Below the pieces are notes generated by a model. The model did not search any database. It saw only the letters and a list, made by a program, of their open reading frames with translations, and was not told where the DNA came from. From Vreelandella subglaciescola (lineage in GTDB: Bacteria > Pseudomonadota > Gammaproteobacteria > Pseudomonadales > Halomonadaceae), in NCBI RefSeq assembly GCF_900142895.1, contig NZ_LT670847.1:2108001-2172000 (forward strand): a stretch of 64,000 bases of DNA. Reading direction: 5' to 3'. Of this stretch, positions 57,370 through 64,000 are shown one piece after another (position 1 is the stretch's first letter; each line of letters opens with the position of its first letter). A program made the position numbers and the translations under genes.

Positions 57370-57774
57370 ATGTTTTCCGTATTTGATATTGCCGGCTCGG
57401 CCATGAGCGCCCAGTCGCAGCGTATGAACGCCACCGCCAGCAACATGGCCAACGCTGATAGCGTGGCCGGCCCCGACGGTGAAACCTACCGCGCCAAACA
57501 GGTCATGTTTCAGACCCAGGCACAGGATACACGCTACGGCGTAGGTGGCGTGCGTGTCTCCGAGGTGGTGGAAGACACCTCGCCGCTGCGCATGGAGTAC
57601 ATGCCCAATCATCCGGCAGCGGATGCCGACGGCTACGTGGCCAAGCCCAACGTTCAGCCGGCGCACGAGATGGTCAACATGATTTCCGCCTCGCGCTCCT
57701 ACCAGGCCAACGTGGAAGTCTTCAACACCAGCAAACAGATGCTGATGCAAACGCTACGGCTCGGTCAGGGGTAA
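57370..57774 (+). CDS. flgC: Flagellar basal-body rod protein FlgC
   Basis: The 134-residue rod protein has the N-terminal block FDIAGSAMSAQSQRMNATASNMANADSVAG and the C-terminal NVQPAHEMVNMISASRSYQANVEVFNTSKQMLMQT. It assembles after FlgB in the proximal rod. Length and order are standard. AAGGAG lies upstream of ATG 57370. Confidence 0.97.
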   Translation: MFSVFDIAGSAMSAQSQRMNATASNMANADSVAGPDGETYRAKQVMFQTQAQDTRYGVGGVRVSEVVEDTSPLRMEYMPNHPAADADGYVAKPNVQPAHEMVNMISASRSYQANVEVFNTSKQMLMQTLRLGQG

Positions 57775-57777
57775 GCC

Positions 57778-58482
57778 ATGAATATTGATACCAGCGTGCT
57801 CAACAACGTCAATGCGCAAAGCGGCAATGCGCAGATGAACAATAGCCAGTCGGACGAGCTGCGTGAAAGTTTTTTGACCATGCTGATTACCCAGCTGCAA
57901 AATCAGGATCCCATGGATCCGATGAAAAACAAGGATATGACCGCGCAGCTGGCCCAGATCAACACCGTCAGCGGCATCGAGCAACTCAACGACACGCTTA
58001 ACGGGATTACCCAGCAGGTGGACGCCTCGCAGATGATCGAGGCCTCCGGCCTGATCGGCAACGCCGTGCTGGTGCCGGGCAGCAACGTCAAGGTAAGTAC
58101 CGGTGAGAACGAAGAAGGTGACGCCCAGACAACCACCACGCCGTTTGGCATTGAACTGGAAAATCCGGCGAGCCGGGTTGAGGTCACTTTGACCAACCAG
58201 AGCGGTGAAGTTGTCGCCACCCGAGAGATCGAGAACGTCAAGGCCGGCGTTGAGTCCTTTAGCTGGGATGGCCAGGCTAAAGGCGGTGAAGCCGTACCCG
58301 ACGGTGCCTACAACGTCTCGCTGAAAGCGTTTAACGCCGACGGCGAAGAAATGCCCTCTACGGCGTTGAACTACGCGCTGGTGCAGGGGGTAACGCCGGC
58401 TACTGCAAACGAGGATGTGCGCCTTGATCTGGGCGGCGTCTATGGCCAGGTCGCCATGAACGACATCAAACAAATTCTTTAA
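57778..58482 (+). CDS. flgD: Flagellar hook-assembly scaffold FlgD
   Basis: The 234-residue hook-capping protein has the conserved N-terminal block SFLTMLITQLQNQDPMDPMKNKDMTAQLAQINTVSGIEQLN and a C-terminal FlgD Ig-like/tudor region (SFSWDGQAKGGEAVPDGAYNVSLKAF). FlgD caps the growing hook and is absent from the finished flagellum. It starts four bases after the flgC stop. Confidence 0.96.
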   Translation: MNIDTSVLNNVNAQSGNAQMNNSQSDELRESFLTMLITQLQNQDPMDPMKNKDMTAQLAQINTVSGIEQLNDTLNGITQQVDASQMIEASGLIGNAVLVPGSNVKVSTGENEEGDAQTTTTPFGIELENPASRVEVTLTNQSGEVVATREIENVKAGVESFSWDGQAKGGEAVPDGAYNVSLKAFNADGEEMPSTALNYALVQGVTPATANEDVRLDLGGVYGQVAMNDIKQIL

Positions 58483-58545
58483 ACGCCTTAGAGTCCGGCT
58501 TTTGCCGGTCGGGTTTGGATTGAGCAACTTTCAGGGGAGAAAGGC

Positions 58546-59784
58546 ATGAGCTTTTCGCAGGCACTTAGCGGTATTAACGCGCAACGGGAAAAACTCGGCG
58601 CCATTGGCAACAACATCGCCAACTCGCAAACCGTCGGCTTTAAAAGCTCGGATGTGCAGTTTGCCGATGTGTTCGCCCAGTCGCGCATTGGCTTGGGTAC
58701 AAAGGTTTCCACTACGCTGCAAAACTTCAACCAGGGCAATATCGAGTCTTCCGGCCGCAATATGGACCTTGCGATTGCCGGCGAAGGCTTTTTTCGCTTC
58801 CAACAGCCCGGCGGCGAGATCGGCTATTCGCGCAACGGCCAGCTGACCCTGACCGCTGATGGCAACCTGGTTAACGCCCAGGGTGCGCAAATCATGGGTT
58901 ACGGCGCCGATGCCAATGGCGAAGTACAGCCCGGCGGCGAGGTTGAGCCGTTAACTGTTGATGCCGGTAATCTTGAAGCCAGCGCCACCCAAAATCTGGA
59001 TGTTTCGCTTAACTTGGATGCGGGGGAAGAAGAAAAGGTTGCACCGCCCGCAGCTGACCTTGCCGGTGGACTGGATCCAAGCCAATATTCTTATTCAACT
59101 AATGCAACAGTATATGATTCGCAGGGTAATGCGCGAAATTTGACGACGTATTTGACCAAGACGAGTGCGGCTGAGAACAAGTGGGATGTGAGCTTGCGCC
59201 TTACCGGTGGGCCAGAGGGCGCTAATACATATACCAGTTCTTCTGCTACCGAGCTAGATTTTGATGAAAATGGTGTCTTGGCGGGCGGCGGTACTTTTAA
59301 CTTTACAGAAAATGGTGGTGAGTTTGACGGGACACAACTGGCAAACTTGGCTGTCGCGATTGATTTTGCCGGCTCTACCCAGTTCGCCAAGGACTCCACC
59401 GTTAACGATATCAATCAGGACGGCTACACCTCTGGCTCTTTGGTGGGCACGACCATTCAGGAAGACGGCACCGTGATGCGTAACTACTCCAACGAGCAGT
59501 CGCGCGCGGCGGGGCAGGTGTCGCTGGTGAGCTTCCGTAATCCGGAGGGGCTGAAGCCTGAAGGCGATAACCTCTGGTCAACCACCGGGGCCTCCGGCCA
59601 GGAACTGGTCGGCGTGCCGGGCACGGGCCAGCGCGGGCTGATCGAGCCGGGCGCGGTGGAAACCTCTAACGTGGATATGGCTTCCGAGCTGGTGGACATG
59701 ATCGTTTCCCAGCGTGCGTATCAGGCCAACTCGCAGACCATCAGTACCCAGGATGAGCTGCTGCAGACCATCATCAACCTGTAA
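58546..59784 (+). CDS. flgE: Flagellar hook protein FlgE
   Basis: The 412-residue hook subunit has conserved ends: SFSQALSGINAQREKLGAIGNNIANSQTVGFKSSDVQF at the N terminus and VDMASELVDMIVSQRAYQANSQTISTQDELLQTI at the C terminus. These form the D0/D1 coiled coils. The middle (59080-59350) is the variable surface domain and is clearly richer in A and T than the ends and the neighbouring genes, which points to recombination in that part. AGGGGAG precedes ATG 58546. Confidence 0.96.
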   Translation: MSFSQALSGINAQREKLGAIGNNIANSQTVGFKSSDVQFADVFAQSRIGLGTKVSTTLQNFNQGNIESSGRNMDLAIAGEGFFRFQQPGGEIGYSRNGQLTLTADGNLVNAQGAQIMGYGADANGEVQPGGEVEPLTVDAGNLEASATQNLDVSLNLDAGEEEKVAPPAADLAGGLDPSQYSYSTNATVYDSQGNARNLTTYLTKTSAAENKWDVSLRLTGGPEGANTYTSSSATELDFDENGVLAGGGTFNFTENGGEFDGTQLANLAVAIDFAGSTQFAKDSTVNDINQDGYTSGSLVGTTIQEDGTVMRNYSNEQSRAAGQVSLVSFRNPEGLKPEGDNLWSTTGASGQELVGVPGTGQRGLIEPGAVETSNVDMASELVDMIVSQRAYQANSQTISTQDELLQTIINL

Positions 59785-59809
59785 CGGCTTCCCAGCCAAG
59801 GAGTAAGCC

Positions 59810-60568
59810 GTGGATCGGATGCTTTATACCGCCATGAGCGGTGCCAAACACAGCATGGATCAGCAGTCGGTGGTGAGTAACAATCTGGCCAACGTCTCGA
59901 CCACCGGGTTTCGTGCCCAGATGGAAGCGGCGCGTTCCGTTCCGGTGATGGGCGAGGCGCGCCTGGCGACGCGCACCTCGGCGGTGACGACGACGCCCGG
60001 CACCGACTACTCCCAGGGGGCGCTTGAACGCACCGGCCGCGCGCTGGATGTGGCCATGAAGGGCGATGCCTGGATGGCGGTACAGGCCGACGACGGCAGC
60101 GAAACCTACACGCGCGGCGGCGATTTGCAGCTGGATGCCGACGGCATTCTGCTCAACGTCGGGCGGCCGGTCATCGGCGATGCCGGCCCCATCAACGTGC
60201 CGCAGGGGGCGCAGGTGTTCATCGGTGCCGACGGCACCCTCAGCGCGATTCCCGAGGGTGAAGGCCCTGAAGCGCTGGTCGACGTGGGGCGCATCAAGCT
60301 GGTATCGCCCGAGCTGGATGAGCTGAATCGCGGTGCCGATGGCCTGTTCCGCGCGCCGGATAATGACGAAGGCATGCCCGGGGTGCTCGCCGCGAATGAA
60401 GAGGCCACGCTGATCAGCGGCGCGCTTGAAGGCAGTAACGTCAGTGCCGTTGATGCCATGGTCTCGATGATTGATGTTGCGCGGCGCTACGATATGCAGA
60501 TGAAGATGATCAGCACCGCCGACGAGAATGCGCAGCGCGCCAATGGCATCCTCTCGATGCAGGGTTAA
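59810..60568 (+). CDS. flgF: Flagellar basal-body rod protein FlgF
   Basis: The 252-residue proximal-rod protein has the N-terminal [31 protein letters not shown] and the C-terminal [35 protein letters not shown] 59810 is the start, with AAGGAG eight to ten bases upstream. It is a paralogue of FlgG, shorter and with the FlgF-type RYDMQ end. Confidence 0.94.
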   Translation: MDRMLYTAMSGAKHSMDQQSVVSNNLANVSTTGFRAQMEAARSVPVMGEARLATRTSAVTTTPGTDYSQGALERTGRALDVAMKGDAWMAVQADDGSETYTRGGDLQLDADGILLNVGRPVIGDAGPINVPQGAQVFIGADGTLSAIPEGEGPEALVDVGRIKLVSPELDELNRGADGLFRAPDNDEGMPGVLAANEEATLISGALEGSNVSAVDAMVSMIDVARRYDMQMKMISTADENAQRANGILSMQG

Positions 60569-60594
60569 TACGGCCTAACGCCAAGGGAACACAC

Positions 60595-61377
60595 ATGATT
60601 ACATCACTCTCGACCGCCAAGACGGGGCTTGAAGCACAGCAAACCAAGCTCGACGTTATTTCCAACAACCTGGCCAACGTCAGCACCAACGGTTTCAAAC
60701 GCTCGCGGCCGGTGTTTGAAGATCTGCTGTACCAGAACATGCGCCAGCCGGGTGCGCAGAACAATATGCAGGATCGTCTGCCCTCGGGTATGCAGGTGGG
60801 TACCGGCGTGCGCCCGGTTGCTACCGAGCGGCTACATACCCAGGGCGGGCTTGAGCAAACCGAAAACTCCCGCGATATGGCGATTGAAGGCAAGGGCTTT
60901 TTCCAGGTACTCATGCCTGATGGCTCAACGGCCTATACCCGCGACGGCAGCTTTCAGCTGAATGAAAATGGCCAGATGGTCAATGCCAACGGCTACCCGC
61001 TGGAGCCGGCGATTTTTATTCCGGATAACGCGCTGTCCGTGTCTATCGGGGAAGGCGGTTCCGTCAGCGTACGCGAGCCGGGCAACCCGCTGGATAACGA
61101 AGTGGGTCAGATCAACCTGACGTCGTTTATCAACCCGACCGGGCTGGAAAGCATCGGCGGCAACCTGTATCTCGAAACCGGTTCCTCGGGCGCGCCCAAC
61201 CAGAATCCGCCGGGCATGAATGGCACGGGCACGCTAATGCAGGGCTACGTGGAAACCTCGAACGTCAGCGTGGTGGAAGAAATGGTCAGCATGATTCAGA
61301 CCCAACGCGCCTACGAGATCAACAGTAAAGCGATTACCACAAGCGACGAGATGCTGGCGCGCTTAAGCCAGCTGTAA
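60595..61377 (+). CDS. flgG: Flagellar distal rod protein FlgG
   Basis: The 260-residue distal-rod subunit has the usual N terminus [44 protein letters not shown] and the C terminus [32 protein letters not shown]. Length is standard for FlgG. It forms the driveshaft that passes the P and L rings made by the next two genes. Confidence 0.97.
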   Translation: MITSLSTAKTGLEAQQTKLDVISNNLANVSTNGFKRSRPVFEDLLYQNMRQPGAQNNMQDRLPSGMQVGTGVRPVATERLHTQGGLEQTENSRDMAIEGKGFFQVLMPDGSTAYTRDGSFQLNENGQMVNANGYPLEPAIFIPDNALSVSIGEGGSVSVREPGNPLDNEVGQINLTSFINPTGLESIGGNLYLETGSSGAPNQNPPGMNGTGTLMQGYVETSNVSVVEEMVSMIQTQRAYEINSKAITTSDEMLARLSQL

Positions 61378-61388
61378 GGCGATATTTG

Positions 61389-62090
61389 ATGGGGTACTCC
61401 ATGCGGCATTTGTTTTTTCGTGGGCGGCACCTCGCGCTTTGCCTGTTGGGCCTTGCGTTGCTCACCCTTGCCGGCTGCGCGCAGATACCCCACGCCTCGG
61501 TAGTGGGTGAGCAGGAGCGTATCGAGGTGGTGGACCGTCCGCCACCGGTGCCCAACGGCTCGATCTATCAGGTGCGCCAGGGCTATCAGCCGCTGTTTGA
61601 GGATCGCCGCCCGCGCGCGGTGGGCGATATCCTGACCATCGTGCTGGATGAAGAAGTCAGCGCGAGCAAGAACTCCCAGTCCAACGCGGATCGCACCGGC
61701 AGTTCCAGCCTGGAGCTTGACCAGCTGCCCGACGTGCTGGATACGCTGGCTGAATACGGCTTTGATATTTCCGGTGACAGTGATTTTTCCGGCGGCGGCG
61801 GCTCGCGGGCCAATAACACCTTTACCGGCACGATTACGGTGTCGGTGCTTGAGCTGATGAATAACGGCAACCTGCGCGTGCGTGGTGAAAAACAGATCGC
61901 GATCAATCAGGGCACCGAGTTCATCCGTTTTTCCGGCGTGGTTGATCCGCGCACCGTTACCGCGCAGAACACGGTGCCCTCCACCAAGATTGCCGATGCG
62001 CGCATTGAATACGTGGGCGACGGCTATATCAACGAGGCGCAGCACATGGGCTGGCTGCAGCGCTTTTTCCTGAACGTGTCGCCTTTCTAA
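61389..62090 (+). CDS. flgH: Flagellar L-ring lipoprotein FlgH
   Basis: The 233-residue outer-membrane lipoprotein has a lipobox LAGC within [13 protein letters not shown] and the conserved [31 protein letters not shown]. Near the end are [24 protein letters not shown] and [21 protein letters not shown] 61389 has AAGG nine bases upstream; a second ATG at 61401 is also possible. It forms the L-ring bushing in the outer membrane. Confidence 0.95.
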   Translation: MGYSMRHLFFRGRHLALCLLGLALLTLAGCAQIPHASVVGEQERIEVVDRPPPVPNGSIYQVRQGYQPLFEDRRPRAVGDILTIVLDEEVSASKNSQSNADRTGSSSLELDQLPDVLDTLAEYGFDISGDSDFSGGGGSRANNTFTGTITVSVLELMNNGNLRVRGEKQIAINQGTEFIRFSGVVDPRTVTAQNTVPSTKIADARIEYVGDGYINEAQHMGWLQRFFLNVSPF

Positions 62091-62129
62091 CCCATTGGTG
62101 CAAGCGGCAGACGAACAAACGGGCAAGCA

Positions 62130-63260
62130 ATGCGACCTTACGCAACACGACTGAAAAACGCCTGGCGCTGGCAACTGAGCCTGCTGTTGGTGCTATCTAC
62201 GCTGACGCTGCCGGCACATGCCGAGCGCATTCGCGAGCTGGCCGGTTTTGCCGGCGTGCGTGATAACCAGCTGAGCGGCTATGGCCTGGTAGTAGGGCTG
62301 GATGGCAGCGGTGACCAGACCACCCAGGCACCGTTTACCAGCCAGAGCCTGACCAACATGCTCTCGCAGCTGGGCGTGAGCGTGCCGGCCGGCACCAACC
62401 TGCAGCTGCGCAATGTGGCAGCGGTGATGATCACTGCCGACCTGCCGCCGTTCGCCCGCCCGGGGCAGCGGCTGGATATCGTCGTGTCGTCGATTGCCAA
62501 CGCGCGCAGTCTGCGCGGCGGCACGCTGTTGATGTCGCCGCTGAAAGGTGCAAACGGCGATACCTATGCGCTGGCCCAGGGCAATATGCTGGTCGGCGGC
62601 GCGGGTGCACAAGCCGGCGGCAGCAGCGTACAGATCAACCAGCAGGCGGCGGGCCGCATTCCCGGCGGTGCGCTGGTAGAAAGAGAAGTCCCGCTTAACC
62701 TGGGTGCCAACGGCGGCACGCTGGAGCTGCAGCTGAACGAAGCAGACTTCGGCACCGCGCAGCGCATGGTCACCGCGATCAATAACGAATTCGGCCGCGG
62801 CGTGGCCTATGCGCGCAACGGCGGCGTTATAGCGCTGGACGGCCCGGCCAACGATAACGCGCGGGTCAATTTCATGGCGCGGGTAGAGCGCGTCAACGTG
62901 ACGCCGACGCAAGCGCCCGCACGCGTCGTGATCAACGCCCGCACCGGTTCGGTGGTGATGAACAGCGCCGTTACGCTGCGCAAGGCGGCGGTGGCGCACG
63001 GTAATTTGTCCATCATGATCGATACCCAGTTCGGCGTCAGCCAGCCCAATGCGTTCGGCGAAGGCGAAACCACCGTGGTGCCCGATGCCAATATCAATAT
63101 CGAGCAGCAGGAAGCGTTTTTGCAGATCGTGGAAGGTGCGCAGCTTAACGAGGTGGTTAACGCGTTAAACGCGCTGGGTGCCACGCCCCAGGATTTGATG
63201 TCGATCCTTGAAGCGCTCAAGGCAGCCGGGTCGCTGCGCGCCGAGCTGGAGATTATCTGA
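62130..63260 (+). CDS. flgI: Flagellar P-ring protein FlgI
   Basis: The 376-residue periplasmic protein has a signal peptide (LLLVLSTLTLPAHA) followed by the conserved ERIRELAGFAGVRDNQLSGYGLVVGLDGSGDQT. Near the C terminus is GAQLNEVVNALNALGATPQDLMSILEALKAAGSLRAELEII. It forms the P ring in the peptidoglycan layer with help from FlgA. Its TGA stop shares one base with the flgJ ATG (TGATG). Confidence 0.97.
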   Translation: MRPYATRLKNAWRWQLSLLLVLSTLTLPAHAERIRELAGFAGVRDNQLSGYGLVVGLDGSGDQTTQAPFTSQSLTNMLSQLGVSVPAGTNLQLRNVAAVMITADLPPFARPGQRLDIVVSSIANARSLRGGTLLMSPLKGANGDTYALAQGNMLVGGAGAQAGGSSVQINQQAAGRIPGGALVEREVPLNLGANGGTLELQLNEADFGTAQRMVTAINNEFGRGVAYARNGGVIALDGPANDNARVNFMARVERVNVTPTQAPARVVINARTGSVVMNSAVTLRKAAVAHGNLSIMIDTQFGVSQPNAFGEGETTVVPDANINIEQQEAFLQIVEGAQLNEVVNALNALGATPQDLMSILEALKAAGSLRAELEII

Positions 63261-64000
63261 TGAGCGTCAATCAAGACATGACGGGCCAGTTCGCGCTGGA
63301 TATGCAAGGCTTTCAGCGCATGCAGCACACGGCGCGGACCAACCCTGAAGAAGGGGTGAAAGGCGCGGCCCAGCAGTTTGAAGCGCTTTTCGTGCAGATG
63401 ATGGTCAAAAGCATGCGCGAAGCCATTCCCGAGTCGGGGTTGATGAATAGCCAGGCGACCCAATCCTACCAGTCGATGATGGATCAGCAGTGGTCGCAGG
63501 TCATCGCTTCCCGCGGGGTGGGGCTTGCCGACGCGCTGGTGGCACAGCTTGAACGCCAGGGTGCCGTGCCGTCGGGAAGTTCAGGTGGGCCGTCCGATAC
63601 GGCCGCGCTGATTGCCGGTATTCCCCGCGGGACACCTCGCGTACTGGAGAACCCGCTGCCGGTGGGTAAAATGAACGAAACGCCGCGCTCAACGCCTGCC
63701 GGCGATGGCTTTTTCAGCGAGCTGGAGGCCATTCGGCATACGCCTGAGCGCGTTGATTCAATACCGCCCTCCGGCGGCAATAACGCCCCTGAACCCGGCA
63801 ACCACGTACAGCAATTCATGCAGGCGTTAGGCACACCGGCACAGGCGGCCAGCGAGACAACCGGCGTGCCGGCGAAGTTGATTCTTGCCCAGGCGGCGCT
63901 GGAAACCGGCTGGGGCCGCCATGAAATCCCCACTGAAAACGGGCGCAACAGCCACAACCTGTTCGGCATCAAGGCCGGCAGCAGCTGGCAGGGCGATACC
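63260..64000 (+). CDS. flgJ: Flagellar muramidase/rod-capping protein FlgJ (partial, runs off window)
   Basis: The first 247 codons are present and open to the window end. The N-terminal rod-capping domain shows GAAQQFEALFVQMMVKSMREA and YQSMMDQQWSQVI. A Pro/Ser/Gly-rich linker follows at about residues 100-185, then the start of the glucosaminidase (GH73) domain with VPAKLILAQAALETGWGRHEI (catalytic Glu) and SHNLFGIKAG. FlgJ digests peptidoglycan so the rod can pass. The 3' end lies beyond 64000. Confidence 0.95.
   Translation, partial: MSVNQDMTGQFALDMQGFQRMQHTARTNPEEGVKGAAQQFEALFVQMMVKSMREAIPESGLMNSQATQSYQSMMDQQWSQVIASRGVGLADALVAQLERQGAVPSGSSGGPSDTAALIAGIPRGTPRVLENPLPVGKMNETPRSTPAGDGFFSELEAIRHTPERVDSIPPSGGNNAPEPGNHVQQFMQALGTPAQAASETTGVPAKLILAQAALETGWGRHEIPTENGRNSHNLFGIKAGSSWQGDT

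Overview
The window is a stretch of chromosome from a GC-rich, Gram-negative gammaproteobacterium. Gene order (zapA-6S RNA-ygfA, ygfB-pepP-ubiH-ubiI, flgMN/flgA/flgB-J), the rRNA operon and the protein sequences fit a halophilic Halomonas-type organism (Halomonadaceae). That placement is inference, because no database could be searched.

Region 1 (1-14.6 kb) is a surface-polysaccharide locus. On the minus strand, wza-wzb-wzc (outer-membrane export lipoprotein, tyrosine phosphatase, tyrosine autokinase/copolymerase) lead into a UDP-glucuronate 4-epimerase-like gene, a PglK/MsbA-like ABC flippase and a sulfotransferase remnant. An exact RfaH ops element lies just upstream of wza. Divergently on the plus strand, after a promoter region with 13-bp tandem repeats, comes a four-gene yjbEFGH/gfcABCD-like set, then an ompW porin. 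Copies of one 1717-bp IS1380-family element have damaged this locus: one splits wzc cleanly (5-bp target duplication, frame restorable by precise excision) and one truncates the sulfotransferase.

Region 2 (14.6-29.8 kb) is the lipopolysaccharide core locus. It has an AT-rich GT25 glycosyltransferase, a patch of interspersed palindromic repeats, galE, a LicD-like remnant, a third IS copy, a GT90 remnant, glycosyltransferases (GT4, WaaE-like GT2, WaaG-like GT4), an O-antigen ligase, two kinase-like proteins (YrbL-like, KdkA), a heptosyltransferase, hldE and waaA. The third IS lacks a target duplication and joins two different broken genes, which is the scar expected from a deletion between two IS copies.

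Region 3 (29.8-48.6 kb) is housekeeping: rpiA, ilvA, a 32-codon membrane microprotein gene, ygfA, 6S RNA, zapA, ygfB-pepP-ubiH-ubiI, ctpA-envC-gpmI, a yibN-like rhodanese gene, secB, rsmE, a cvfB-like gene, gshB, yqgE(algH)-ruvX and pyrB.

Region 4 (48.6-54.3 kb) is a complete rRNA operon (16S-23S-5S) with promoter, boxA elements, processing stems and terminator, but no spacer tRNA genes.

Region 5 (54.3-64 kb) holds a short-chain dehydrogenase gene and the flagellar genes flgN-flgM-flgA (minus strand) and flgBCDEFGHI plus a partial flgJ (plus strand). A near-perfect sigma-28 promoter precedes flgM.

I see no CRISPR array, prophage or tRNA gene. The most notable signals are the repeated IS hits on cell-surface glycan genes, the RfaH-type leader on the wza operon, the composite wza/yjb locus with a sulfotransferase, the microprotein between strong hairpins, and the AT-rich mosaic segment inside flgE.
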